Assembly (NCBI RefSeq): GCF_009296175.1
Contig: NZ_VOSK01000041.1
Coordinates: 1 to 40,547 of the forward strand
DNA length: 40,547 bases
Reading direction: 5' to 3'
Source of the DNA: Microvirga tunisiensis
Lineage (GTDB): Bacteria; Pseudomonadota; Alphaproteobacteria; Rhizobiales; Beijerinckiaceae
How positions within the stretch are numbered: the stretch's first letter is position 1; each line of letters opens with the position of its first letter. The position numbers and the translations under genes are program-made. A model generated the notes under the pieces. It made no database searches, had not been told where the DNA came from, and saw only the letters and a program-made list of their open reading frames with translations. Positions 17,266 through 26,137 of this stretch are shown here, in pieces.

Positions 17266-18035
17266 CCGTTCATTTCATCGGAGCCGGCCCCGGCGCCGCC
17301 GATCTCATCACCGTGCGTGGGCGCACCCTCATCGAGCGCTGTCCCGTTTGCCTTTATGCCGGCTCCATCGTGCCCCCGGAGATCCTGTCCTGGTGCCCAC
17401 CCGGTGCGCGTCTTGTCGACACGGCGCCGCTCGATCTCGATGCCATCACGGCCGAATACCTGCGGGCGCATGAGAATGCTGAGGACGTGGCGCGGCTCCA
17501 TTCCGGCGATCTTTCGATCTGGAGCGCCATGGGCGAGCAGTTGCGGCGGCTCGATGCGCTCGGCATCCCCTACACGATCACGCCCGGCGTCCCTGCCTTC
17601 GCGGCGGCGGCGGCGGCATTGGGGCGTGAGCTCACCGTGCCGGAAGTCGGCCAATCTGTGGTGCTCACCCGCACCTCGGGGCGGGCGTCGGCCATGCCGG
17701 AGACAGAGCGGCTTGCCACCTTCGCTCAGACCGGGTCTACGCTCGCCATCCATCTCTCGATCCATGTGATCGAGCAGGTGGTCGAAGACTTGCTGCCGTT
17801 CTACGGCGCCGATTGTCCCGCAGCGGTGGTCTGGCGCGCGTCCTGGCCGGACGAGCGGGTGATCAAAGGCACGCTCTCCACGATTGCCGCCATGGTCCGA
17901 GCCGATAAGCTGGAACGCACCGCGTTGATCCTGGTCGGACGGACGCTGGCAGCCAAGGACTTCCGCGACAGCGCACTCTATTCGACCGATTACGACCGCC
18001 GCTTCCGTCCCGGCGTCCGCGAGGACAACCGATGA
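17262..18035 (+). CDS. cobM: CobM, precorrin-4 C11-methyltransferase
   Basis: 257-residue SAM methylase of the tetrapyrrole fold. It begins [18 protein letters not shown], with [13 protein letters not shown] and [15 protein letters not shown] as CobM/CbiF motifs; [22 protein letters not shown] is the substrate-side segment. It is the last gene of the cobL-cobE-cobM run; only 11 bp separate its stop from that of the convergent cbiD. Confidence 0.95.
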   Translation: MTVHFIGAGPGAADLITVRGRTLIERCPVCLYAGSIVPPEILSWCPPGARLVDTAPLDLDAITAEYLRAHENAEDVARLHSGDLSIWSAMGEQLRRLDALGIPYTITPGVPAFAAAAAALGRELTVPEVGQSVVLTRTSGRASAMPETERLATFAQTGSTLAIHLSIHVIEQVVEDLLPFYGADCPAAVVWRASWPDERVIKGTLSTIAAMVRADKLERTALILVGRTLAAKDFRDSALYSTDYDRRFRPGVREDNR

Positions 18036-18046
18036 ATTACGTTGCG

Positions 18047-19150
18047 TCAGGCAACCGGATGGAACGGCATGCGGCCAACGAGTTGTCCGTCGCGGTCGAA
18101 CACCGCGATCTCAAGAGCGATTTCGGTACCGCGCAAGGCCTTGGCGGCCGTGCGCCAGGCATGCTGCGCCACCATGTCGCCGAGCGGAAGGCCGAGGTTT
18201 TTCGCGGTCTCCAGCACTTCGAGCGCCGTGTTGGCGCTGCGCGCCTGCTCCACGACGCTCGGCTCCGCACCGGCTTCGGCAAGACGCTCGGACAGCCAGG
18301 CGAGATCGACCGTGCCGGAGCGCGAATGCAGGTCGAGCAGCCCTTGACCGAGCTTCGTCATCTTGGCGACGCCACCCGCGATGGTGACCCTCGGGACCGG
18401 GTTCCGGCGCAGGTATTTCAGCATGCCGCCGGCGAAATCGCCCATATCGATGAGGGCATGGTCCGGGAGGTCGTGCAGGATCTGCACGGCCCTCTCGGAG
18501 GTGGAACCCGTCGCTCCCGCCACATGCTCGAGGCCGCCCGCGCGGGCCACGTCAATGCCCCGGTAGATGCTGTGGATCCAGGCCGAGCAGGAATAGGGTA
18601 CCACCACTCCCGTCGTGCCGAGGATCGAAAGTCCGCCCATGATGCCGAGACGCGGATTGAGGGTCTTCTGCGCAAGTGCCTCGCCACCCGGGATGGAGAT
18701 ATGGACCTCGATATCCATGGGCCCGCGGATGCTGCGTGCCGCCTCTTCCAGGTTGTCGCGGATCATGTGGCGTGGGGCCGGATTGATGGCAGGCTCGCCC
18801 GGCGGCAGGGGCAGTCCGGCGCGCGTGACCGTGCCGACGCCCTCGCCTGCATGGAACGTGATGCCCGAGCCCGGCGCGCCGGCACGGACGGTCGCAACCA
18901 CCAAGGCGCCATGGGTCACGTCCGGATCATCGCCCGCGTCCTTGACCACACCCACCCGGGCGCCACCATCGCAAGGCTCGCTCATTGCAAGGGTGAAGGC
19001 GGGCCGCGCTCCGCCTGGAAGCGCGATCTCGACGGGATCGGGAAAATCACCGACCTGCCAACCAAGATATGCCGCCTTGGCCGCCGCCGTGGCGCAGGCG
19101 CCCGTGGTCCAGCCCCGGCGCAACGATCCGGCGGGTTTACTCTCGTCCAT
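18047..19150 (-). CDS. cbiD: CbiD, precorrin-5 C1-methyltransferase replacing CobF
   Basis: 367-residue protein with the CbiD signature RRGWTTGACATAAAKAA near the N-terminus, and GGEALAQKTLNPRLGIMGG and PVPRVTIAGGVAKMTKLGQG further on. CbiD methylates C1 and is classically an enzyme of the oxygen-independent route. No CobF-like gene is seen here, so CbiD probably does the C1 methylation within an otherwise aerobic (CobG/CobN) pathway, an arrangement already noted in some alphaproteobacteria. The start at 19150 has GAGGG upstream; a possible start at 19189 has no such site. It is antisense between cobM and cobA. Confidence 0.93.
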   Translation of the reverse strand: MDESKPAGSLRRGWTTGACATAAAKAAYLGWQVGDFPDPVEIALPGGARPAFTLAMSEPCDGGARVGVVKDAGDDPDVTHGALVVATVRAGAPGSGITFHAGEGVGTVTRAGLPLPPGEPAINPAPRHMIRDNLEEAARSIRGPMDIEVHISIPGGEALAQKTLNPRLGIMGGLSILGTTGVVVPYSCSAWIHSIYRGIDVARAGGLEHVAGATGSTSERAVQILHDLPDHALIDMGDFAGGMLKYLRRNPVPRVTIAGGVAKMTKLGQGLLDLHSRSGTVDLAWLSERLAEAGAEPSVVEQARSANTALEVLETAKNLGLPLGDMVAQHAWRTAAKALRGTEIALEIAVFDRDGQLVGRMPFHPVA

Positions 19151-19221
19151 ACGCCCTCTTACATCGTCCCCATGAATTCCAACAGTCATCCCGTCACTGG
19201 CGTTCGGATGCGGAGGGCCTC

Positions 19222-20016
19222 ATGATCTCCCTGTCTCGCCTCTCGCCTCCTTTCGCGCCCGGCACGGTCTGGCTCGTCGGCGCCGGCCCGGGCGACCCCG
19301 GCCTGCTCACCATCCATGCGCTGAATGCCCTCGCGACGGCCGACGTCATCGTCTACGACGCCCTCGTCGACCCGGCCGTGCTGTCGTTTGCCCACGAGGG
19401 GGCCACGCTCGAATTTGCCGGGAAGCGCGGTGGCAAGCCCTCCGCTGTTCAGCGGGATATCTGCGAGCGGCTGATCCAGCTCGCCCGCGAAGGCAGGCGG
19501 GTGCTGCGGCTCAAAGGTGGCGATCCCTTCATCTTCGGCCGTGGCGGCGAGGAAGCACTGGCTCTCTCTGACGCCGGCGTTCCGTTCCGCATCATCCCCG
19601 GCGTGTCGAGCGGCCTTGCCTCGCTCGCCATCCATGGCGTCCCGGCGACCATGCGCAAGACGAACCATGCGGTCATCCTTGCCACGGGCCATGCCGCGCC
19701 CGACGCGGAGATCGAGTGGAGCGGGCTTGCCCGCACCGGTGCCCCCATCGTGCTCTACATGGCGGTTTCCAGCCTCCCCTCGATCGTGAAAGGGCTCCTC
19801 GAGGGCGGGCTTGCGGGCGACACGCCCGCGCTGGCCGTGCATGGGGCGACGACGGCCAAGGAAAGCGTGGTGGAAGGAACACTCGAAACCCTGCCAAAGC
19901 TTGCGGAGGAAGGGCTCATCCGCTCGCCGGCTATCGTGGCGATTGGGGCGATTGCGGCTTTCCGCTCAGCCATCGCCAACCATCTGCTCGAATTCGGCAG
20001 CGAGGCGGCCCAGTGA
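19222..20016 (+). CDS. cobA: CobA, uroporphyrinogen-III C-methyltransferase
   Basis: Makes precorrin-2 from uroporphyrinogen III by methylating C2 and C7: the entry step of the pathway. The 264-residue protein has VWLVGAGPGDPGLLTIHA, VIVYDALVDPAVL, VLRLKGGDPFIFGRGGEE and IPGVSSGLASLAIHGVPATMR, all characteristic of SUMT. There is no fused siroheme (CysG) dehydrogenase domain. The start is at 19222 with GGAGGG at about 19212-19217; it is 71 bp from the divergent cbiD. The stop overlaps the cobB GTG start. Confidence 0.95.
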   Translation: MISLSRLSPPFAPGTVWLVGAGPGDPGLLTIHALNALATADVIVYDALVDPAVLSFAHEGATLEFAGKRGGKPSAVQRDICERLIQLAREGRRVLRLKGGDPFIFGRGGEEALALSDAGVPFRIIPGVSSGLASLAIHGVPATMRKTNHAVILATGHAAPDAEIEWSGLARTGAPIVLYMAVSSLPSIVKGLLEGGLAGDTPALAVHGATTAKESVVEGTLETLPKLAEEGLIRSPAIVAIGAIAAFRSAIANHLLEFGSEAAQ

Positions 20017-21341
20017 GCGTCGGTCCCGGCCTTCTCATCGCCGCACCGTGCTCGGGCGCGGGCAAGACGACAATCGTGCTCGGGGTCCAGCGGGCGCTGG
20101 CCCGCCGGGGCCTGCGCGTGCGCGGCATGAAATGCGGGCCGGATTACATCGATTCCGCCTTCCACGCCGCTGCGACCGGCGCGCCGAGCTTCAACCTCGA
20201 CAGCTTTGCCATGAGCCCGCAGCTGCTGGATGCGCTCGCATCCGAGGCGGCCGGCGATGCGGAGCTTGTCATCGCGGAAGGCTCGATGGGCCTCTTCGAC
20301 GGGATCCGCCAGGAGACCGGCCGCACCGGCGCGAGCGCGGACATCGCAGCCCTGTTCGGCTGGCCTGTGATCCTCGTCCTCGACGTGTCGGGCCATGCGC
20401 AATCGGCCGCCGCCGTCGCACTCGGCTGCGCCCGCTTCGACCCACGGATCGAGGTGGCCGGCGTGGTGCTGAACAAGGTCGCGAGCGAACGCCACCGCAG
20501 GCTGGTCGAGGACGGCATGGCGCGCATCGGCTTGCCGGTTCTCGGAGCTCTGATGCGCAGCAGCGATCTGATCCTGCCCGAGCGGCATCTCGGACTTGTC
20601 CAGGCAGGAGAAACCGACGAACTCGACGGACGCCTGGAACGTCTTGCCGATGCAGCGGAAGCTGCGCTCGACATCGACCGGCTCATTGCCCTGGCCCGTC
20701 CGACCCGGCTGCAATCCGCCGGTGGCGCAAGGCCTCTGCCTCTGCCGCCGCCGGGGCAGCGCATCGCGCTGGCCTCGGACCAGGCCTTCTCCTTCGTCTA
20801 TCCGCATGTACTGTTGGGCTGGCGCGCGGCCGGTGCGGAGATCGTGACCTTCTCGCCCTTGGCGAACGAGCCTCCGCCGCCCGATTGCGACGTCTGCTGG
20901 CTGCCCGGGGGATATCCCGAGCTTCACGCCGGCCGCATCGCCGGAGCGGCGCGCTTTCTCGACGGACTGCGCCGATTTGCCGAGAGCAGGACAGTTCATG
21001 GCGAGTGCGGCGGCTACATGGTACTGGGCCGCTCCCTCGAGGACGGAGACGGCCATGCGCATGCCATGGCGGGCCTGCTCCCGGTCGAGACGAGCTATGC
21101 CAAGCGCAAGATGCATCTCGGCTACCGGGTGGCGCATCTGCTCGGCGACGGGGCGATGGGCCAAGCCGGCCGGCGCCTCGTCGGCCATGAGTTCCACTAT
21201 GCCTCGGTCACGCAGAGCGACACGTCGCATGAGACCGCCTTCGCCACGATTACGGATGCGGAAGGCAACGATCTGGGCATCGCCGGGCATCGCAGGGGGC
21301 TCGTGACGGGGAGCTTCTTCCACGCCATCGCCCATGGATGA
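20013..21341 (+). CDS. cobB: CobB, hydrogenobyrinic acid a,c-diamide synthase
   Basis: Glutamine-dependent amidation of the a and c acetates. The 442 residues comprise an N-terminal ATPase domain with APCSGAGKTT (11-20), GMKCGPDYIDSAFH and EGSMGLFDG, and a C-terminal amidotransferase domain with Cys in VHGECGGYMVLG and His in VGHEFHY. The GTG start at 20013 overlaps the cobA stop (GTGA); the open frame further upstream is a shadow of cobA. It ends the B12 block. CobN downstream in the pathway uses its product. Confidence 0.95.
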   Translation: MSVGPGLLIAAPCSGAGKTTIVLGVQRALARRGLRVRGMKCGPDYIDSAFHAAATGAPSFNLDSFAMSPQLLDALASEAAGDAELVIAEGSMGLFDGIRQETGRTGASADIAALFGWPVILVLDVSGHAQSAAAVALGCARFDPRIEVAGVVLNKVASERHRRLVEDGMARIGLPVLGALMRSSDLILPERHLGLVQAGETDELDGRLERLADAAEAALDIDRLIALARPTRLQSAGGARPLPLPPPGQRIALASDQAFSFVYPHVLLGWRAAGAEIVTFSPLANEPPPPDCDVCWLPGGYPELHAGRIAGAARFLDGLRRFAESRTVHGECGGYMVLGRSLEDGDGHAHAMAGLLPVETSYAKRKMHLGYRVAHLLGDGAMGQAGRRLVGHEFHYASVTQSDTSHETAFATITDAEGNDLGIAGHRRGLVTGSFFHAIAHG

Positions 21342-21427
21342 TCGGTCGGATACGCGTTTGGGCCCAAGCTGGTCAGTGAACATCCCGTCAGGCGGGGAGT
21401 TGAACAGCACCAGACGAGGAGACCATC

Positions 21428-21589
21428 ATGCGCCTTCGAATGATCTTGCCCCTGGCTGTCCTGCTGGTTCTCGCCGCCTGCGGCGATGACGGGCCGGACG
21501 AGACCGGCGGCACGGACAACGCCAATCAGCCCGGCAACAACGCAGCTCCTGCCAATCCTCGCAGCAACCCGCCGCCTCCGGCCCAATAA
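21428..21589 (+). CDS. Tiny predicted lipoprotein
   Basis: A 53-residue open frame with GAGGAG at 21416-21421, a correct distance from ATG 21428. Residues 1-17 form a lipoprotein signal (MRLRMILPLAVLLVLAAC) with a LAAC lipobox; the mature part is short, Asp/Gly/Asn/Pro-rich and disordered (ending NPPPPAQ). Such entericidin-like or spacer lipoproteins are common, but no family assignment is possible. It is 86 bp after cobB and may be separately transcribed. Confidence 0.6.
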   Translation: MRLRMILPLAVLLVLAACGDDGPDETGGTDNANQPGNNAAPANPRSNPPPPAQ

Positions 21590-21917
21590 CCCTCACCATC
21601 CATATGCGGATTGCGGCCGGGGAACGCCGGCCTTGGGGCCAAGCTTTTATGGCGATTATCGCATGTTAATGCGCCCACAGCCTGTTCGCGGTTTCCTCGA
21701 CTCGCTTGCGGATCGAGAGACGGCATCATGCCGCGGAATTGGGAAGAAATGGAACAACGCCATCGTTTCGCCTCAGCCATCCGTCTTGATCCGGTTCGAA
21801 TCCTGAAAGGGGTCGGGGAGAGCATGCAAGCTTGACGGATCGGCAGGCGACATTCTTCGTGGTGCCGCCCATCGGCCAAGCTCCTGTTCATCGCATCCCA
21901 GGGTGTTGGAGGCGCTG
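21590..21917. other. Intergenic region with one strong hairpin
   Basis: GGCCGG 21615-21620 pairs with CCGGCC 21627-21632, probably ending the small lipoprotein transcript although it lacks a T-run. A 35-codon frame at 21728-21835 (starting MPRNWEEMEQ) has no convincing ribosome-binding site and is not called. Nothing else is recognised. Confidence 0.35.
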
Positions 21918-22121
21918 ATGAAAGAGGCATTCCATATCGGGCAACTCGTCCGGATCACCAAGCCCTCCTCGGGCCATGCGGACCGCCGCACCTATTGCAT
22001 CGTCTGCCTTGTATCGGACGAGGATGACTCTCTGCTCTATCGCGTCAAGAACACGGTCGGCATCGAACGCCTCGTCAAATCCGACGAAATCGAGCCGGCT
22101 GCCCTCACGGCCGTACCATGA
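21918..22121 (+). CDS. Small conserved hypothetical protein
   Basis: 67 residues starting MKEAFHIGQLVRI, with GGAGG at 21908-21912 supporting ATG 21918 over a GTG at 21903. The sequence has a compact SH3-like or KOW-like feel: a short beta start (FHIGQLVRITKP), then YCIVCLVSDEDDSLLYRVKN and ERLVKSDEIEPA. This looks like a real folded domain with conserved-type composition, but no family name can be given with confidence. It precedes the acyl-CoA-ligase operon by about 250 bp and may be independent of it. Confidence 0.7.
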   Translation: MKEAFHIGQLVRITKPSSGHADRRTYCIVCLVSDEDDSLLYRVKNTVGIERLVKSDEIEPAALTAVP

Positions 22122-22377
22122 CGATCCGGCCTGCCGGAACCGGGGCCGCGTAGGCTCTCCTGCCTAGGGGACGTCCGCCGGTGTATTAGCCCATGGTAGC
22201 GGTGAAAGGCACCTTGCCGTCCCCTGATGGGCACGACAGAATACCTTCCAACACAGCCCGAAACGGGCAAGCCGGCACAGATCGGCGGACGCATAGAGAA
22301 GCATCTCCATGCGCCAGAGGAAGCGAAGCCATACCACGCGTTTTCAAGGCGCGCGGCTGCCAGGGAGGTTGACGTCG
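22122..22377 (+). promoter_or_regulatory. Leader region of the ligase/transporter operon
   Basis: The region holds a hairpin TAGGC 22151-22155/GCCTA 22162-22166 and a longer-range inverted repeat AGGGGACG 22166-22173 with CGTCCCCT 22218-22225. It ends with AGGGAGG at 22362-22368, the ribosome-binding site that decides the TTG start of the next gene. No consensus promoter is obvious. The pairings suggest a structured 5' leader or an operator. Confidence 0.35.
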
Positions 22378-24360
22378 TTGACGACGGCTGCGGACGCGCG
22401 CGCGGATACATTCCCGAAACTGCTGACGCGCAATGCGCGCCTACGCCCGAACCGCACCGCGTTTCGGCACAAGGATCTCGGGATCTGGCAATCCTGGACC
22501 TGGGGCGAGGTCCATGACATCGTCCGCGCCTATGCCTGCGGCCTGCAATCCCTCGGCCTGGAGCGCGGCGGCAAGATCGCCATCATCGGCTACAACCGAC
22601 CCTATCTCTACTGGACCATCTGCGCCGCCCAGTGGCTCGGTGCGATCCCGATCCCGGTCTATGCCGATTCCGTCGCGGAGGAGATGGCCTATGTGCTCGC
22701 CCACGCCGAAGTGACCCATGCGGCGGTGCAGGACCAAGAGCAGGTCGACAAGATCCTCTCCGTCTCGGAGCAACTGCCGCAACTGGGGCATGTGCTCTAT
22801 GACGAGCAGAAGGGCCTGAGGGACTACGATCACGGCCGGCTCCATTCCATAGCGTCCGTCGTCGAGGAAGGCCGCGCGCGGCTGGCGGATGCGCAAGAGG
22901 CCACTGCCACCGAGCGAGCCCTGCAGGAGGGCAAAGGCTCCGATCTCGCCATTATTCTCTACACCTCCGGCACGACAGGACGGCCGAAGGGCGTGATGCT
23001 CACCTCCGATGCGGTGATCGCGGCCGCCGAGATCGGCTGCGACTTCGACAAGCTCGACGAGACGGACGAGATCATCGCCTATCTGCCCATCGCCTGGGTC
23101 GGCGATCACATCTTCTCCTATGCGCAGGCGATCCTGTCGGGTCTGTGCGTCAATTGCCCCGAGAGCCCGGAAACCATTGCGGAAGACCGTCGCGAGGTCG
23201 GCGCGACCTATGTCTTCGCGCCGCCGCGCGTCTTCGAGAGCATGCTCACGCTGACCATGGTGCGCATTGAGGACGCGGGTGCTCTCAAGCGGCGCATGTT
23301 TCACTTCTTCATCAACCACGCCAATAAGGTGGGCGAGAAGATCCTGAACAGGGAGCCGGGCGTGGGAGCCTGGGATCGCCTGCTCTGGAACATCGGCAAC
23401 GTGCTTGTCTATGCGCCCCTGCGCAATCGCTTCGGCATGACCCGGGTGAAGGTCGGCTACACGGCAGGCGAAGCCATCGGGCCGGAGATCTTCCGCTTCT
23501 ACCGCTCCATCGGCGTGAACCTAAAACAGCTCTACGGGCAGACGGAGGCTTCCGTCTACATCACCATGCAGCCGAACGGCGAGATCCGCGCCGATACGGT
23601 GGGCCGCCCCGCACCGCAGGTGGAGATCCGCATCGCCGACAATGGCGAGGTTCTCTATCGCTCTCCCGGCGTGTTCGTGGGATACTACAAGGACGATGCG
23701 AAAACGGTGGAGACGAAGACACCGGACGGTTTCGTGCATTCGGGCGATGCCGGCTTCTTCGACCAGAACGGCCATTTGAAGATCATCGACCGGGCGAAGG
23801 ACGTCGGCAAGATGCGCGACGGCGCGCTCTTCCCGCCGAAATACGTCGAGAACAAGCTGAAGTTCTATCCCAACATCAAGGAAGCGGTTTGCTTCGGCGA
23901 CGGGCACGACCATGTCGCGGCCTTCATCAACATCGACCTCGTGGCGGTGAGCAACTGGGCCGAGAGGAACGGCGTGACCTATGCCTCCTATCAGGAGCTC
24001 GCCGGCCACCCGCTGGTCTATGACATGATCGAAAAGCACGTGGACGAGGTGAACCGTTCGCTGTCATCCGAACCGCGCATGGGCGGCGCGCAGATCAAGC
24101 GCTTCCTGATCCTGCACAAGGAGCTCGATGCCGATGACGGCGAGCTCACCCGCACGCAGAAGGTGCGACGCGGCTTCATCGCCGAGCGTTACGCTCCGCT
24201 CATCACCGCGCTCTACGACGGCTCGTCGGAGGCCGACATCTCGACCGAGGTCACTTTCGAGGATGGACGCAAGGGCGTGATTTCGGCACGGGTCAAGATC
24301 AGGGATATGAAGCTCTACCCGCCGACAGAACCCGGATCGGTACTGGAGGCGGCAGAATGA
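22378..24360 (+). CDS. AMP-binding acyl-CoA synthetase (long-chain FadD-like)
   Basis: About 660 residues. The ANL-superfamily phosphate loop ILYTSGTTGRPKGVML is near residues 193-208, with LPIAWVGDHI, YGQTEAS and HSGDAGFFDQNGHLKIIDRAKD downstream, so it should adenylate a carboxylate and form a CoA thioester. The start is placed at TTG 22378, nine bases after AGGGAGG; the ATG at 22309 has a poor site and adds a basic tail not usual in the family. Its ADTFPKLL opening matches synthetases co-encoded with Liv-type importers. The stop overlaps the next gene (ATGA). The substrate is unknown: fatty or aromatic acid. Confidence 0.85.
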   Translation: MTTAADARADTFPKLLTRNARLRPNRTAFRHKDLGIWQSWTWGEVHDIVRAYACGLQSLGLERGGKIAIIGYNRPYLYWTICAAQWLGAIPIPVYADSVAEEMAYVLAHAEVTHAAVQDQEQVDKILSVSEQLPQLGHVLYDEQKGLRDYDHGRLHSIASVVEEGRARLADAQEATATERALQEGKGSDLAIILYTSGTTGRPKGVMLTSDAVIAAAEIGCDFDKLDETDEIIAYLPIAWVGDHIFSYAQAILSGLCVNCPESPETIAEDRREVGATYVFAPPRVFESMLTLTMVRIEDAGALKRRMFHFFINHANKVGEKILNREPGVGAWDRLLWNIGNVLVYAPLRNRFGMTRVKVGYTAGEAIGPEIFRFYRSIGVNLKQLYGQTEASVYITMQPNGEIRADTVGRPAPQVEIRIADNGEVLYRSPGVFVGYYKDDAKTVETKTPDGFVHSGDAGFFDQNGHLKIIDRAKDVGKMRDGALFPPKYVENKLKFYPNIKEAVCFGDGHDHVAAFINIDLVAVSNWAERNGVTYASYQELAGHPLVYDMIEKHVDEVNRSLSSEPRMGGAQIKRFLILHKELDADDGELTRTQKVRRGFIAERYAPLITALYDGSSEADISTEVTFEDGRKGVISARVKIRDMKLYPPTEPGSVLEAAE

Positions 24361-25157
24361 GAGCGCCCGATCATCCTGTCATGAGCAAGGGCGACGTGCT
24401 GCTCGCGGTCGAGAACGTATCTCTCGGCTTCGGCGGCGTGAAGGCACTCACCGACGTATCCTTCGACATCCGTAAGAGCGAGATCCGCGCCATCATCGGA
24501 CCGAACGGCGCGGGCAAGACCTCGATGCTCAACTGCATCAACGGCTTTTATTACCCGACCGAGGGACGCATCACCTTCAAGGGCGTCAAGCGCCCGAAGA
24601 TGCGCCCCTATGTGGCGGCGCGTGGCGGCATCGCCCGCACCTTCCAGAATGTCGCACTCTTCAAGAGCATGTCGACCTTGGACAACATCATGGCCGGCCG
24701 TTCGATCAAGATGCGTTCGAACTTCTTCTGGCAGCTCTTCCGTCATGGTCCGGCCATGAAGGAGGAGGTCGAGCACCGCCGCTTCGTCGAGGAGATCATC
24801 GACTTCCTCGAAATCCAGCACATCCGCAAGGTCCCGGTCGGGCGCCTGCCTTACGGCCTGCAGAAGCGGGTCGAACTCGGGCGCGCGCTTGCCATGGAGC
24901 CGGAGCTTCTCCTGCTCGACGAGCCTATGGCCGGCATGAATCTCGAAGAGAAGGAGGACATGTCACGCTTCATCCTGGAGGTGAATCAGCAATACGGCAC
25001 CACTATCGCCCTCATCGAGCACGACATGGGGGTGGTGATGGATCTCTCCGATCGCGTCGTGGTGCTGGAATACGGGCGCAAGATCGCCGACGGCACGCCG
25101 ACCGAGGTCAAGAACGACCAGCGCGTCATCGACGCCTATCTCGGCGTGGCGCATTGA
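24357..25157 (+). CDS. LivG-type ABC transporter ATPase
   Basis: 266 residues with Walker A GPNGAGKTS (48-56), Q-loop ARTFQNVALF, signature LPYGLQKRVELGRAL and Walker B ELLLLDEP, followed by IEHDMGVVMDLSDRV, the H-loop. The length and the long insertion after the Q-loop are typical of LivG. It energises import of a branched-chain-amino-acid-like or organic-acid substrate through the two permeases that follow. It overlaps the synthetase stop by four bases; livH follows after 11 bp. Confidence 0.92.
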   Translation: MRAPDHPVMSKGDVLLAVENVSLGFGGVKALTDVSFDIRKSEIRAIIGPNGAGKTSMLNCINGFYYPTEGRITFKGVKRPKMRPYVAARGGIARTFQNVALFKSMSTLDNIMAGRSIKMRSNFFWQLFRHGPAMKEEVEHRRFVEEIIDFLEIQHIRKVPVGRLPYGLQKRVELGRALAMEPELLLLDEPMAGMNLEEKEDMSRFILEVNQQYGTTIALIEHDMGVVMDLSDRVVVLEYGRKIADGTPTEVKNDQRVIDAYLGVAH

Positions 25158-25168
25158 AGGGCTGAACG

Positions 25169-26125
25169 ATGGACATGCTGTACAAGGTCTTCATCGAACC
25201 CTTCGTCTTTATGGGCGAGGCGCCGGATCTCCTGATCCAGACGCTCTGGGAAGGGCTCGTCTCGGGCGTGCTCTATGCACTGATCGCGCTCGGCTTCGTG
25301 CTCATCTTCAAAGCCTCAGGCGTGTTCAACTTCGCGCAAGGGATCATGGTCGTGTTCTCGGCGCTGATACTGGTCGGCCTCTATGAGAAAGGTGTTCCGG
25401 CCTTTCTGGCGCTGATCCTGGCGGCTCTCGCCATGCTGGTGCTTGCGATGGTGGTGGAACGGGTAGTGCTGCGGCCGCTGGTCAACCAGCCCGACATCAT
25501 CCTCTTCATGGCGACCTTCGGGCTTACCTACTTCCTCATCGGCTTCGGCGAGCTCATCTTTGGCGGCAGCCCGCGGGAAATGATCACGGAGCAACTCTTC
25601 CTGCCGCAGGGCACGACGGAGATCGATGCGCTTGGCGGCTCCATCCGCCTCCAGCATCTCGATATCGCCGCCGCCGTGATCGCCTCGATCATGATCTGCC
25701 TGCTCGCTGTATTCTTCTCTAAGACCCGCATCGGCCGGGCCCTGCGGGCAGTGGCCGACAGCCACAAGGCGGCGCTCTCCGTTGGCATCTCGCTCAACCA
25801 GATCTGGGTCATTGTGTGGTTCGCCGCCGGCATCGTGGCGCTGGTCGCCGGCATCATGTGGGGGGCGCGCTCGGGCGTGTCGTTCTCGCTCCAGATCATC
25901 GCACTCAAGGCCCTGCCGGTCCTCATTCTCGGCGGCTTCACCTCCATTCCCGGCGCCATCATCGGCGGCCTGATCATCGGGGTCGGAGAGAAGATCGGCG
26001 AGTTCTACTGGGGGCCGCTCGTCGGCGGCGGTATCGAGACCTGGCTCGCTTACGTCATCGCCCTACTCTTCCTGCTCTACAGGCCGCAGGGTCTGTTCGG
26101 CGAAAAGATCATCGAACGGATTTAG
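25169..26125 (+). CDS. LivH-type ABC transporter permease
   Basis: 318-residue inner-membrane protein with about eight hydrophobic helices. LIQTLWEGLVSGVLYALIALGFVLIFKASGVFNFAQG is the hallmark LivH N-terminal region; GRALRAVADSHKAALSVGIS is the cytoplasmic coupling loop and LILGGFTSIPGAIIGGLIIG the family C-terminal motif. It forms the translocation pore with the LivM-type partner 12 bp downstream. Confidence 0.93.
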   Translation: MDMLYKVFIEPFVFMGEAPDLLIQTLWEGLVSGVLYALIALGFVLIFKASGVFNFAQGIMVVFSALILVGLYEKGVPAFLALILAALAMLVLAMVVERVVLRPLVNQPDIILFMATFGLTYFLIGFGELIFGGSPREMITEQLFLPQGTTEIDALGGSIRLQHLDIAAAVIASIMICLLAVFFSKTRIGRALRAVADSHKAALSVGISLNQIWVIVWFAAGIVALVAGIMWGARSGVSFSLQIIALKALPVLILGGFTSIPGAIIGGLIIGVGEKIGEFYWGPLVGGGIETWLAYVIALLFLLYRPQGLFGEKIIERI

Positions 26126-26137
26126 GGAGACATCTCA

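Noticed and set aside
19755..21410. Minus-strand 551-codon frame opposite cobA-cobB
   Set aside because: Shadow of cobA and cobB; no recognisable motifs and no ribosome-binding site.
21793..21803. GGTTCGAATCC, resembling a tRNA T-loop
   Set aside because: The flanking bases do not form a T-stem and no acceptor, D or anticodon arms can be folded around it.
21728..21835. Possible 35-codon gene starting MPRNWEEMEQ
   Set aside because: No clear ribosome-binding site and too short to judge by composition.
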